From: JACVRW01 sp963835705
GTDB lineage: Bacteria > Actinomycetota > Thermoleophilia > Solirubrobacterales > Thermoleophilaceae
Length of the DNA: 64,000 nucleotides
Reading direction: 5' to 3'
Assembly: GCA_963835705.1 (NCBI GenBank)
Contig: CAWIGR010000022.1
Coordinates: 62,001-126,000, forward strand
This document shows, in pieces, positions 41,627 through 49,943 of this stretch. The position numbers and the translations under genes were made by a program. The notes under the pieces are model-generated. The model did not search any database, was not told the DNA's origin, and saw only the letters and a program-made list of their open reading frames with translations. How positions within the stretch are numbered: the first letter of the stretch is position 1; every line of letters starts with the position of its first letter.

Positions 41627-42910
41627 ATGACAACGAGGCACATGCGAAGCGCCGGTCTGCTGGCCGCCGTGGCGGCGGCTGCTCGCCGTTGCGGCGCCCG
41701 TGGCTCGGGCGGACACCGTGACGCGACTGGAACCTGAACGCGACGAACGCGCTGATCGTCGACCGCTGGCGACAGCCGCCGCAGGTGTCGGTGCCGCAGC
41801 TGGCGATGGTGCATGGCGCGGTGTACGACGCGGTCAACGCGATCGATGGCGGGCGGGAGGGGTATCTGCTCACCTCGCGCGTGGCGACGCCCTCCGACTC
41901 GAAGGAGGCGGCGGCGGCGACGGCGGCGTACCGGGTGCTCGTGCATCTCGTGCCGGCCCAGCAGATGACGCTCGAGGCGCAGTACGCGGCGTCGCTGGCA
42001 GCAATTCCCGACGGGCCGTCGAAGGCGCGCGGGATCGCGGTGGGAGAGGCCGCCGCCGCGGCGATGATCGCGGCGCGGACGGATGACGGCCGCTGCGGTC
42101 CGTTCCGGTTCGTGGTCGGGCTCGGGCCTGGGGTCTGGAGGCCGGTGCTGCCGCCGTACGGCGAACGACCCGAACGCGTGGCTGAAGGACGTGAAGCCGT
42201 TCCTGATCCGAGAGCGCGTCGCAGTTCCGCTCCAGCGGGCCGCTCGAGCTCACCAGTCGCAAGTACGCACGCGAGTTCGACGAGGTGAAGTCGGTCGGCT
42301 CGCGCGACGAGCACGACCCGCACCGACGATCAGACGCTGGCGGCGCGCTACTGGGCGGAGAACCCGCCCGGGACGTGGAGCCGGATCTTCCGGACGCTCT
42401 CGGCCCAGGAGGGACTGTCGCTCGTCGAGAACGCGCGGCTTCTTCGCGACGCTGTACCTGACGGCGGCGGACGCCCTGATCAGCGTCTGGGACGACAAGG
42501 CGCACTGGTCGTTCTGGCGGCCGATCACCGCGATCCAGGAGGCCGACGGCGGACGGGAACCCGCGAACGGAGCCGGACGGTCGGCTGGCGTGCCGCTGAT
42601 CCCCAACCCGCCCTACCCGGAGCACCCCTCGGGGCACACCGGGCTCAGCGGCTCGATCGTGAAGACGCTCCAGCAGTTCTTCCGGACCGACAGGATCGGC
42701 GTGGAGCGACACCAACAACGCCGGCCTGACGCGTAGCTTCACGCGCTTCTCGCAGGCGATCGACGAGATCGTCGACGCCCGCGTCTGGTCCGGCATCCAC
42801 TTCCGGACCGCGGACGAGCAGGGCGAGCGGCATCGGCGAGCAGGTCGCCGCGGTATCGCGACAGGCGCTACTTCCAGCGCCGGCACGACTCCGAGCACGA
42901 CGACGACTGA
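41627..42910 (+). pseudogene. Vanadium haloperoxidase-like PAP2 protein, heavily frameshifted
   Basis: Frame-corrected, a secreted protein of about 424 residues: a signal peptide (GLLAAVAA..LLAVAAPVARAD), WNLNATNALIVDRW, VPQLAMVHGAVYDAVNAIDGG, FRSSGPLELTSRKYAREFDEVKSVG, LTAADALISVWDDKAHWSFWRPITAIQ, and the PAP2 core PPYPEHPSGHTGLSGS. Lys/Arg (KAHWSFWRP) and Ser-Gly-His match the vanadate or phosphate pocket. About eleven breaks occur, for example near 41683, 41733, 42160, 42205, 42317, 42440, 42547, 42585, 42702, 42820 and 42845; nearly all are one extra base. AAGGAG abuts ATG 41627, so ATG 41642 may be the real start. Confidence 0.8.
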
Positions 42911-42922
42911 ACGCAACGATGA

Positions 42923-42974
42923 GGACCACTGCGGCGGGCGGGCCGGCACGGACGGCCCGCCCGCCTCGTGGTCC
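42923..42974. terminator. Strong two-part terminator hairpin
   Basis: GGACCAC (42923-42929) pairs with GTGGTCC (42968-42974), and a 13-bp inner stem (42933-42945 with 42953-42965) closes a seven-base loop. It starts 12 bases after the haloperoxidase-like stop. There is no T-run, as usual in high-GC actinobacteria. Confidence 0.7.
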
Positions 42975-43029
42975 GACTAGGGTGTCCCCAATTTGGGGGT
43001 GCTTTCGCGGAAGCGGTCCTGCTCCCGGC

Positions 43030-43218
43030 TCAGCGGCGCGCCCCGGGCTCGAAGGCCTCGAACCCCGGGCCGATGACGAAGACCATCCTCACCTCGCCCG
43101 CCTCAGCCGCCGCGCGCATCGCCGGCAAGAGGATTTCCCGGTACTCGTCGCCCGTCACCTTTCCGGTGGCTCGAAAGCCGAGCGTGCCGGGTGCCATTCC
43201 ATCCAACGGTTCGATCAT
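43030..43218 (-). pseudogene. Truncated SpoIIAA-like (STAS) protein
   Basis: 62 residues from ATG 43218: MIEPLDGMAPGTLGFRATGKVTGDEYREILLPAMRAA, then VRMVFVIGPGFEAFEPGA. This is the first half of a SpoIIAA-like/STAS domain, normally about 120 residues. The reading stops at FEPGARR, and neither alternative frame continues the family, so the 3' half is missing rather than shifted. The adjoining 42980-43020 stretch has several short palindromes (CCCCAA-T-TTGGGG and GCTT-N6-AAGC) that may mark a deletion or insertion scar. Confidence 0.6.
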
Positions 43219-43293
43219 CGAGCTTCTCCTCTCCGGCCTCGGCGCAACATAGTCGAGCGTGCACCGTCTCACGATGCGATCGGGACCGCCGAC

Positions 43294-43299
43294 TAAGAT
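43294..43299 (+). promoter_or_regulatory. Leaderless -10 element TAAGAT
   Basis: TAAGAT ends eight bases before GTG 43308, which supports that start for the SnoaL-like gene. Confidence 0.5.
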
Positions 43300-43307
43300 G
43301 GGCCGTC

Positions 43308-43724
43308 GTGTCGGACAACGCGAAGCTCGTCGCGAGAAGCTTCGAGGCGATCAGGCACTGGGACGTCGACACGCTCCTCCGCCTGTACCACCCCGACGTC
43401 GTGCTCCTGCCGCTGACCGGCACGCGCGTCGAGACCGGCGGCTACCGCGGCCATTCCGGGGTGCGCGACTACCTCGCGGAGGCCCGGAGCCTCTGGGCGG
43501 TGCTGGAGCCGCAGGGAGAGGCTTTCACCGACCTGGGCGATCGCGTCGTGGTGGCGGGTCACTGCCGAGTGCGCGGAAAGGTCAGCGGAGCCGAGAGCGA
43601 TCCGACCTGTGCCTGGGTGATCGGCGTACGCGACGGCCAGATCGTCTCTCACCAGGCATGCGCGACCTATGAGGAGGCGCTTCAGGTGGCCGGCGTAGAG
43701 CCGGCCGACGACCCCGCGGCCTGA
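43308..43724 (+). CDS. SnoaL-like protein
   Basis: 138 residues with the SnoaL/NTF2 fold: NAKLVARSFEAIRHWDVDTLLRLYHPDVVLLPLTGTRVETGGYRGHSGVRDYL, then CAWVIGVRDGQIVSHQACATYEEALQ. It is the third SnoaL-like gene within 10 kb, but the three proteins are only distantly alike. Its last 43 bases overlap the convergent decarboxylase gene. Confidence 0.82.
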   Translation: MSDNAKLVARSFEAIRHWDVDTLLRLYHPDVVLLPLTGTRVETGGYRGHSGVRDYLAEARSLWAVLEPQGEAFTDLGDRVVVAGHCRVRGKVSGAESDPTCAWVIGVRDGQIVSHQACATYEEALQVAGVEPADDPAA

Positions 43725-45151
43725 CCCTCGAGCAGCCGCTCGCCCAGCTCGATCAGCACGTCCACCAGCATGTCCACATCCTCCTCGCGGGTCTGCCAGT
43801 TCACGATCGCCGGGCGGAAGGCCACCCGCCCCTCGAACAGCGTCGTCCCGGCGAACACGCGCCCGTCCTCCAGGAGGGCCTCGCCGAGCTCCCGGTTGAG
43901 GGCGTCGAGCTCCTCGTCTGCCACCCCTGCCGGGTGCCAGCGGAAGCAGACGATGTTCAGCGGCGCCTCGGCCAGCCGCTCGAAGGCGGGGTCGGCGTCG
44001 ATGCGGCGGGCAAGGTGGGTCGCGACGTCGAGGTGGCGCTCAACCATCGCCCGGTAGCCCTCCGCGCCGTAGGCGCGCAGCGTCGCCCACACCGCGAGCG
44101 CCCGCGCGCGGCGCGAGCCCTCGGGCGTCTGGTAGGCGAACGCGGGGCGCGGGCTGTCGAGCGGCGGCAGGTAGTCGGCCTGCTCGGAGAAGGCCGTGCG
44201 CCTCCAGCGGTCCTCGCGGATGAAGGCGAACCCGCAGTCGTGTGGAACGTTCAGCCACTTGTGCCCGTCCGCCGACACCGAGCTCGCCCGCTCCGTGCCC
44301 GCGGCCAGCGCCTCGCTGCGCGGCGAGAGGCGCGCGAACAGTCCGAACGCCCCGTCCACGTGCAGCCAGGCGCCGTGGCGCTCCGCCAGCGCCGCCATCT
44401 CGTCGATCGGGTCGAAGTCGCCCGCGTTCACCTCGCCGGCGTTGGCGATCACGATCGCCGGCCCGCCCTCGAGGCTCGCCAGCCCATCCGCCAGCGCGTC
44501 CAGGTCGAGCCGGCCCCGCGCGTCCCGGGTCAGCCTGCTCACGTTCGCCCGGCCGATCCCGAGCAGCGCCAGCGACTTCATCGCGCTCACGTGCACGTAG
44601 CCACTCGTGAGCACCGGGATCGGAGGCGCCCCCGCGAGCCCCTGCTCCGCGGCTGAGAACCCCGCTCGCTCCGCGCACCACTCGCGAGCTGCGGCAAGGC
44701 ATGTGAAGTTCGCCATCGTCCCGCCGGTCACGAGCACCCCGCCGAACTCCTCGGGAAGGCGGAAGAGCTGCCGGAGCCAGTCGATCGCCAGCTGCTCGAG
44801 CCGCGTGCCGAGCGGCGACGCCACCCAGGCGGCGGCGTTCTGGTCGAAGGCCGAGGTGAGCCAGTCGGCTGCGAGCGCGGCCGGGGTGGCGCCGCCGATC
44901 ACGAAGTGGAAGAAGCGCGGTCCGCTCGAGCGGGTGGCGGCCACCCGGCCGAGCCGCGCCAGCTCGGCGACGGCGGCAGGAGCACCCTCGCCGCGAAGGG
45001 GCAGCTCTTCGCCGGTGCCCGCCAGGAGGTCGCCGGAGCCGGGCGGCTGGACGTGGTCCCCCTCCAGGCCGGCCAGGTACGCGCGTGCCTCCTCGGCGGC
45101 GAGCTCCAGCGCGCGCTCAAGCTCGTCGCGGCGGTCGAGCGGGTCGCTCAT
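43682..45151 (-). CDS. PLP-dependent decarboxylase (group II / DDC family)
   Basis: 489 residues of the aromatic-L-amino-acid decarboxylase fold: FFHFVIGGATPAALAADWLTSAFDQNA, GGVLVTGGTMANFTCL (phosphate loop), ANAGEVNAGDFDPIDEMAALAERHGAWLHVDGAFG (the cofactor aspartate/histidine region), and the Schiff-base lysine in SVSADGHKWLNVPHDCGF. It probably decarboxylates an aromatic amino acid or glutamate/aspartate; specificity cannot be read. The ATG lies nine bases from a TAGTAT -10 in a 22-bp divergent intergenic space. Confidence 0.88.
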   Translation of the reverse strand: MSDPLDRRDELERALELAAEEARAYLAGLEGDHVQPPGSGDLLAGTGEELPLRGEGAPAAVAELARLGRVAATRSSGPRFFHFVIGGATPAALAADWLTSAFDQNAAAWVASPLGTRLEQLAIDWLRQLFRLPEEFGGVLVTGGTMANFTCLAAAREWCAERAGFSAAEQGLAGAPPIPVLTSGYVHVSAMKSLALLGIGRANVSRLTRDARGRLDLDALADGLASLEGGPAIVIANAGEVNAGDFDPIDEMAALAERHGAWLHVDGAFGLFARLSPRSEALAAGTERASSVSADGHKWLNVPHDCGFAFIREDRWRRTAFSEQADYLPPLDSPRPAFAYQTPEGSRRARALAVWATLRAYGAEGYRAMVERHLDVATHLARRIDADPAFERLAEAPLNIVCFRWHPAGVADEELDALNRELGEALLEDGRVFAGTTLFEGRVAFRPAIVNWQTREEDVDMLVDVLIELGERLLEGQAAGSSAGSTPAT

Positions 45152-45160
45152 GCGTGCCGG

Positions 45161-45166
45161 ATACTA
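45161..45166 (-). promoter_or_regulatory. -10 element TAGTAT of the decarboxylase gene
   Basis: TAGTAT on the minus strand, nine bases from ATG 45151. On the plus strand the overlapping TACTAC (45162-45167) lies six bases from ATG 45174, an imperfect version of the shared divergent core seen at 14918, 26814 and 30995. Confidence 0.45.
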
Positions 45167-45173
45167 CGAGCCC

Positions 45174-45545
45174 ATGCGAGCGCTCCTCACCGTCTTCGCA
45201 GCAGTCCAGGTGGTCACGGGCGCGCTGCTCTGGCTGGCCCCCGGGTTCTTCCACGACGAGATCGGGCCGTACGGCGCCCGCAACGACCACTACATGGGCG
45301 ACCTCGCCACCTGGTACCTGGCGCTCGGGGCTGCCGCCTTCGTGGCCGTGCGGAGGGCGAGCTGGCGCGTTCCGGTGCTCGCCCTGTCGTTCCTCCAGTA
45401 CGCGCTCCACTCGCTCAACCACCTGATCGACGTGAGCGAGGCCGACCCTGGCTGGCTCGGGCCGGTCAACCTCGTGTCGCTCGTGCTCGCCACGCTGCTG
45501 CTGGGATGGATGCTCCGCACCGAGGCGGAGGCGGCGACCCGATGA
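45174..45545 (+). CDS. Four-helix membrane protein
   Basis: 123 residues, mostly hydrophobic: ALLTVFAAVQVVTGALLWLAPG, LATWYLALGAAAFVAVRR, VPVLALSFLQYALHSLNHLIDV and LVSLVLATLLLGWML. The pattern resembles small DUF4345- or DoxX-like membrane proteins. The stop overlaps the epimerase start (ATGA). The role is unknown. Confidence 0.75.
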   Translation: MRALLTVFAAVQVVTGALLWLAPGFFHDEIGPYGARNDHYMGDLATWYLALGAAAFVAVRRASWRVPVLALSFLQYALHSLNHLIDVSEADPGWLGPVNLVSLVLATLLLGWMLRTEAEAATR

Positions 45546-46477
45546 GGGTGTTCGTGGCCGGGGCGAGCGGCGCCATCGGCCGGCCCCTGGTGCCCCGGCT
45601 CGTGGCCGCCGGCCACGAGGTGACCGGCACGACCCGCTCCGAGGAGCGCGCCGAGACGGTCCGGGCCGCCAGGGCGCGGGCGATCGTCTGCGACGCGCTC
45701 GACGCCGAAGCCCTCCGCGCCGCCGTGGCCGAGGCCGCCCCGGAAGTCGTGGTGCATCAGCTGACCGCGCTGCCCCACCGCTTCAACCCGCGCGACAAGC
45801 AGATCTATGCCGCCACCAACCGCCTGCGCGGCGAGGGCACCCGCAACCTCATCGAGGCCGCGCGGGCCGCCGGCGCGCGCCGGCTCGTGTGCCAGAGCAT
45901 CGCGTTCGCCTACGAGCCCGGCGCACAACCCGAGGTGATGGACGAGGACGCGCCGCTCGCCTTCGGCGCGCCGCCGCCGTTCGGGGACGGCGTCCGCACC
46001 ATCGACGAGATGGAGCGGGCGGTGGTCGGCGCCGAAGGGCTCGAGGGGCTCGTGCTCCGCTACGGCTGGTTCTACGGCCCGGGCACCTACTACGCCGAAG
46101 ACGGCAGCATGGCCCAGGACGTGCGAAGGCGCCGCTTCCCGGTGATCGGCAAGGGCACCGGGCTGTACTCGTTCGTGCACGTGGACGACGCGGCGAGCGC
46201 GACGGTCGCCGCGGTCGAGCACGGCGATCCTGGCATCTACAACGTCGTCGACGACGACCCGGTTCCCCTTCGCGAGTGGCTGCCCGTCTATGCGAAAGCC
46301 ATCGGCGCGAGGAAGCCGCGGCGCGTGCCGGTCTGGATGGCCCGGCTCGCCGTGGGCAAGATCGCGACCATGGCGGGGCGCCAGCCCGGAGCTTCGAACG
46401 CGAAGGCCAAGCGGGAGCTCGGCTGGGAGCCGCGCTGGCGGAGCTGGCGCGAGGGCTTCCGCGAGGCGCCCCGCTGA
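45542..46477 (+). CDS. NAD-dependent epimerase/dehydratase-family protein
   Basis: 311 residues, extended SDR. The cofactor loop VFVAGASGAIGRPLVPRLVAAG is at the N-terminus and VVVHQLTALP follows. The YxxxK-like tetrad is atypical: CQSIAFAYEPG is followed by RYGWFYGPGTYY, with no clear YxxxK. The substrate domain includes YNVVDDDPVPLREWLPVYAKAIGA. It is coupled to the membrane protein by ATGA. It may reduce or isomerise a sugar or isoprenoid; atypical SDRs also act as electron-transfer chaperones. Confidence 0.82.
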   Translation: MRVFVAGASGAIGRPLVPRLVAAGHEVTGTTRSEERAETVRAARARAIVCDALDAEALRAAVAEAAPEVVVHQLTALPHRFNPRDKQIYAATNRLRGEGTRNLIEAARAAGARRLVCQSIAFAYEPGAQPEVMDEDAPLAFGAPPPFGDGVRTIDEMERAVVGAEGLEGLVLRYGWFYGPGTYYAEDGSMAQDVRRRRFPVIGKGTGLYSFVHVDDAASATVAAVEHGDPGIYNVVDDDPVPLREWLPVYAKAIGARKPRRVPVWMARLAVGKIATMAGRQPGASNAKAKRELGWEPRWRSWREGFREAPR

Positions 46478-46486
46478 GCCTCGCCT

Positions 46487-46651
46487 CTAGTCGAGCGTCT
46501 TCTTCACCTTGTCCGCAGCTCGGCCAGTCTTCTTCTTGGCGGTGCCGGCCGCGGAGTCGGCCCGGCCCTTGTCCTTGAGGCGCTTGTTGTCGGTCACGCC
46601 GCCCACGCCTTCCTTGATCCTGCCCTTCGCCCTGTCTCCCTTTGCGCCCAT
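46487..46651 (-). CDS. CsbD-family stress protein
   Basis: 54 residues: DRAKGRIKEGVGGVTDNKRLKDKGRADSAAGTAKKK, the conserved CsbD-type hydrophilic helix. AGGAG lies seven bases before ATG 46651. Members are induced by general stress regulators in many bacteria. It sits just downstream of the large SRPBCC gene (41-bp gap), in a stretch rich in envelope-stress genes. Confidence 0.85.
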   Translation of the reverse strand: MGAKGDRAKGRIKEGVGGVTDNKRLKDKGRADSAAGTAKKKTGRAADKVKKTLD

Positions 46652-46691
46652 CTCGTGTCTCCTTTCGTTGTGCCTTTTACCCCGTCAGGTA

Positions 46692-47744
46692 CTAGCTCGC
46701 GGCCGGCGCCTTCTCGCGGCGTGCGCGCCGCGGCGGCTCGGGCTGCTCGTCGTCGCCTGATTCCTCGCCGTCGCCGTCGGCCTGCTCGGGCTGCGCGTCC
46801 TCGACTTCGCTGTAGTCGCGCTGCGAGTCGTAGTCCTCGGGATGCTCCTCGACCAGCTCGCCGTCCTCGATCACGCCACGCCACGCTCCCGTCTCGAGCT
46901 CCTGCATCTCGATGAACGCCTTGAAGCGATGCAGATCCGCCCGCATCGCCCGCTTGATGTGACGCATCCCGCGCGCCGCCTTCTCGAGCAGCGAACCGGG
47001 GGCCACATCCACGTTCAGCTCGATCCGCGTCAGCCGCGGCGCCAGCTCGTGGAACGTGACCACACCGGTGTGCGTGATGCCCTGCGAGACCTTCCACTTG
47101 ATTCGCTGGTCGGGACGCTGGGTCTCGATCTCCGCCTTGAACTCCCGCGTCCTCGTCCAGATCTTCGTCGCGAACGAAACGGTGCAGTCATCCTCCTGCG
47201 ATACCCGCGTGACCCGGTGCATGAACTCCGGCCAATCCTCGAACTGGGTCCATTGGTTGTAGGCCGTCTCAACCGGCACCGCCACGTCCACGGATTGCTG
47301 TACCGGCATCCGCCGGCCCTTCCCGACACCAGGCACGCCGCCGGAACCGCCGCCGCCGTCTCCGCCGCCGCCGAGAACCCCGCCGGCGGCCTGCTTGGCG
47401 ATGCCGCCGAGGCCGCCGGCCTCGTCGATCTTCTCCGAGGCGGTGTCCTTGAGCTTGTCGCCGACCTTGTCGCCAACCTTCGTGGCGACGCCCGGGCCGC
47501 GCCGGAGCGAGCGGGCGGCGTCCACGCCCTTCTTGGCCAGTAGCGGCACGGCCGCCAGCCCTGCCCCCACGGCCACGCCCTTGGCGCCGGAAAGAGGACT
47601 CGGCTTGCCGCGCGACGACGCGCCCGGCTTCACGCGCGCGAGCGGGCTCCCCTTCTTGCCTCCGGTGTCTCCCAGGTTCTTCATCGCATCGCGCGCCACG
47701 TCGCCCAGCCTGTCGCGCACGGTGTCCTTCAGGTCGTTAGCCAT
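46692..47744 (-). CDS. SRPBCC/cyclase-family protein with long tails
   Basis: 350 residues. Residues 1-145 are low-complexity (Lys/Gly/Asp-rich, with KVGDKVGDKLKDTASEKIDEAGG and a poly-Gly linker). Residues 148-280 form a polyketide-cyclase-like SRPBCC domain: VPVETAYNQWTQFEDWPEFMHRVTRVSQ, WTRTREFKAEIETQRPDQRIKWKVSQGITHTGVVTFHEL. The last 60 residues are acidic and disordered. This layout is common in high-GC actinobacteria beside CsbD and phage-shock-like genes. The function is unknown. Confidence 0.82.
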   Translation of the reverse strand: MANDLKDTVRDRLGDVARDAMKNLGDTGGKKGSPLARVKPGASSRGKPSPLSGAKGVAVGAGLAAVPLLAKKGVDAARSLRRGPGVATKVGDKVGDKLKDTASEKIDEAGGLGGIAKQAAGGVLGGGGDGGGGSGGVPGVGKGRRMPVQQSVDVAVPVETAYNQWTQFEDWPEFMHRVTRVSQEDDCTVSFATKIWTRTREFKAEIETQRPDQRIKWKVSQGITHTGVVTFHELAPRLTRIELNVDVAPGSLLEKAARGMRHIKRAMRADLHRFKAFIEMQELETGAWRGVIEDGELVEEHPEDYDSQRDYSEVEDAQPEQADGDGEESGDDEQPEPPRRARREKAPAAS

Positions 47745-47774
47745 GTCAAGAGGACCGGCGAGGGAGGCCCAGGG

Positions 47775-48602
47775 TTACGAGGAGCTCGCCCGCGCGCCGC
47801 CGTGCACGAGCACGTCCGTCTCGAGGAAGAGGTGGTTCGGCACCCGCACCCGCGCCCCGTTGTCGGTGCCGATCACGGTCGAGGCTCCCTCGATGGCCAC
47901 GATCCTCCCCCGGTGCCCGCGGATAGTGATCTCCTGGCCCACCTCGAAGGCGCTGCCCACGTAGCGGCCCGCGCTCACCTCTCGGGCTAGCTCCTGCCCA
48001 CCGAGCCCGAAGGCGAGAGCCGCCGTGAGCGCGATTCCCGCGGCGGCGATCCCCGCGAGCACCGTGAGGATGGTGGTGGGAACCCCGAGCTGTCCCAAGG
48101 CGATGATGGCGAAGACGCCGATCACGAACCACTGCGCCGCCGGGCCGAGCGGGCCGCGCAGGTCCATCTGATAGGCGGTGCGCTCCACGCGCTCGCGCGC
48201 CAGGCTCCCCAGTACGGCTCCCGCCAGCACCAGCGCCATCGCCGCTAGCACCTTGGGGAGGAACAGCACCGCTTCGTTGATCGCCTGGTCGAGCGGGTCG
48301 AAGCCCAGGAGCGAGAGCGCCGCGAGGATGACGGCGATGGTCAGCGCCACGCGCACCGCGACCGCCACCACACCACTGAGCGAGCGTTCGAGGCCGGCCC
48401 TGGCCAGCACGTCGTGCACTCCGCCGCGCTCGGCAAGCCCGTCGAGCCCTATCCGCGTGAGCAGGCTCCGGAGGGCCCGGGTGAGGAGCCGCACGAGGAT
48501 GATCCCGACGACGAGGACGGCGAGCGCCCCGCCGAGACGGGGCAGATAGTCGCCCAGCGTCTCCCCCGCGCGCTCCAGGATGCTCGCTGCCAGGAACGTC
48601 AT
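47775..48602 (-). CDS. MscS-like mechanosensitive channel family protein
   Basis: 275 residues. Two conserved TM-helix repeats (LGGALAVLVVGIILVRLLTRALRSLL, FLPKVLAAMALVLAGAVLGSLARERVERTAYQ) precede the pore region (VPTTILTVLAGIAAAGIALTAALAFGLGGQELAREV) and a short beta domain (FEVGQEITIRGHRGRIVAIEGASTVIGTDNGARVRVPNHLFL). It should form a stretch-activated channel or a related membrane scaffold. ATG 48602 overlaps the stop of the 80-residue protein. Confidence 0.88.
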   Translation of the reverse strand: MTFLAASILERAGETLGDYLPRLGGALAVLVVGIILVRLLTRALRSLLTRIGLDGLAERGGVHDVLARAGLERSLSGVVAVAVRVALTIAVILAALSLLGFDPLDQAINEAVLFLPKVLAAMALVLAGAVLGSLARERVERTAYQMDLRGPLGPAAQWFVIGVFAIIALGQLGVPTTILTVLAGIAAAGIALTAALAFGLGGQELAREVSAGRYVGSAFEVGQEITIRGHRGRIVAIEGASTVIGTDNGARVRVPNHLFLETDVLVHGGARASSS

Positions 48603-48841
48603 TCGCCGTCCTCCCTCGTCCGGGGCGGGTTCGAGATGAACAGCGCGAGCGCCGCCGCCATCGATCCCACCAGGTCGCCGATCAGCACAATGGTGCCGCG
48701 CACGAGCACCTGCCACTGCACCGTGCGCAGCACCGCGTCGGTGACCGCCGCGCCCGGCTCGAGCCCCTCCGCTCGCAGCAGCTCCAGCAGCGCCAGAAGC
48801 TCCTCCTCGGCCGCGCTGAGCCCGTCCGGGTCACGATTCAT
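48599..48841 (-). CDS. Small one-helix membrane protein between sigma factor and MscS
   Basis: 80 residues: an acidic N-terminal helix (LSAAEEELLALLELLRAEGLEPG), then a membrane helix (VRGTIVLIGDLVGSMAAALALFIS). It overlaps the sigma factor gene by 11 bases and MscS by ATGA. A position directly after an ECF sigma gene is where anti-sigma factors are found, but it lacks the zinc anti-sigma motif, so that role is only a guess. Confidence 0.65.
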   Translation of the reverse strand: MNRDPDGLSAAEEELLALLELLRAEGLEPGAAVTDAVLRTVQWQVLVRGTIVLIGDLVGSMAAALALFISNPPRTREDGE

Positions 48842-49415
48842 CTGGAAGCTCCCAGTCGTAGGTGTTGTGGCGGAGCAGCGCGATGAGCTCCTCGCGCGCT
48901 CGGTGAAGCCGGCCCTTCACGCTGCCCAGCGGCGAGTCCGTGACCTCGGCGATCTCCTCGTAGGTGAACCCCTCCAGGTCGCGCAGCACGAGCACCGAGC
49001 GGTGCGCTGGACGCAGCTCGTCGAGCTTGGTCGCCAGGCGATCGCGCCGCTCGGACTCCTCGAGCGACCGCGCGGGGTCCTGCCTGGGGCGCTCCTCGCC
49101 TTCGAAGCGCTGCGGCTCCTCGACCGGGTCGACCAGGTCGGGCTTGCGCCGCGCCAGCACGTTCAGGGCCCGGTTGTGGGCGATCCGCAGGAGCCAGGAG
49201 CGAAACGACTGGCCCCGGAAGGTGTCGAGCCTGTGGAAGGCGCGCAGGAAGGCGTCCTGGGCCACGTCGTCCGCCTCGTCGCGGCCCACGATGCTCGCGG
49301 CCACGCGGAAGACGTCCCTTCGATGACGCTCGACAAGCTCCTCGAAGGCCTCGAAGTCGCCGTCGAGCGTCCGCTCGACGAGCAGCAGGTCGTGCGCGGG
49401 CTCCGCTTTCACCAT
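48831..49415 (-). CDS. ECF-type RNA polymerase sigma factor
   Basis: 194 residues from ATG 49415. Sigma region 2 (FEAFEELVERHRRDVFRVAASIVGRDEADDVAQDAFLRAFHRLDTFRGQSFRSWLLRIAHNRALN) and region 4 (LRPAHRSVLVLRDLEGFTYEEIAEVTDSPLGSVKGRLHRAREEL) are complete. A sequence GGGTATT lies 12 bases upstream of the ATG. The gene heads the sigma/small-membrane-protein/MscS operon and diverges from the Asp23 operon with 119 bp between, so it may control that operon. Confidence 0.9.
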   Translation of the reverse strand: MVKAEPAHDLLLVERTLDGDFEAFEELVERHRRDVFRVAASIVGRDEADDVAQDAFLRAFHRLDTFRGQSFRSWLLRIAHNRALNVLARRKPDLVDPVEEPQRFEGEERPRQDPARSLEESERRDRLATKLDELRPAHRSVLVLRDLEGFTYEEIAEVTDSPLGSVKGRLHRAREELIALLRHNTYDWELPDES

Positions 49416-49534
49416 CCGCGAGCACCAATACCCACTAGGACCGGCGGGGCACCAGATTTGTTTCGGCGCGAGGGCACGTAACCCAGGCCGCGGCGAACCG
49501 GTCATCTCTGCGGAACGAGCGACAGGAGGGATTC

Positions 49535-49939
49535 ATGACCACCGAGGCCACGGATTTGGCCACCGAGCATGGCCGTACGGCAATCGACGACACCGTCGTG
49601 GCGAAGGTGGCGGGCATGGCCGCCCGCGAGGTGCCCGGCGTACACGAGCTCGGAGCCCAGACGGCCCGGGCGGTGGGAGCGGTCACGCAGCGCGTGGGCA
49701 TCGCGGACACCCGCTCGCAGGGCGTCTCGGTGGATGTCGGCGAGCGCCAGGCCGCCGCCGACCTGACGCTCGTGATCGAGTACGGCGAGTCGATCCCCAA
49801 GGTCAGCCAGCAGGTCCGCGACAACGTGATCAAGCGCGTCGAGGGCATCTGCGGGCTCGAGGTCACCGAGGTGAACATCGCGATCAACGACCTGCACTTC
49901 CCAGGGGACGACGAGCCTGACGAGACCCGGGTGGAGTAG
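49535..49939 (+). CDS. Asp23/Gls24-family envelope stress protein
   Basis: 134 residues: TAIDDTVVAKVAGMAAREVPGVHELG, VDVGERQAAADLTLVIEYGESIPKVSQQVRDNVIKRVEGICGLEVTEVNIAINDLHF. This is the Asp23 (alkaline shock protein) fold, which associates with the membrane through an AmaP anchor. AGGAGG precedes the ATG with seven-base spacing. It heads an operon with a second Asp23-like protein, two AmaP-like membrane proteins and a DUF2273-like protein. Confidence 0.92.
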   Translation: MTTEATDLATEHGRTAIDDTVVAKVAGMAAREVPGVHELGAQTARAVGAVTQRVGIADTRSQGVSVDVGERQAAADLTLVIEYGESIPKVSQQVRDNVIKRVEGICGLEVTEVNIAINDLHFPGDDEPDETRVE

Positions 49940-49943
49940 CCGG

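Noticed and set aside
42981..43098. tRNA-like sequence (GTTCGA-type motifs) near the truncated STAS gene
   Set aside because: No acceptor stem or anticodon arm can be formed around these bases.
33365..43724. Recent array duplication of the three SnoaL-like genes
   Set aside because: The three proteins share only the fold pattern, with little residue identity, so they are not a tandem duplication.
49428..49433. SigB/SigF-like GGGTAT promoter before the ECF sigma gene
   Set aside because: The -10-like sequence is present but no GTTT -35 element lies about 15 bases upstream, so I did not list it as a promoter.
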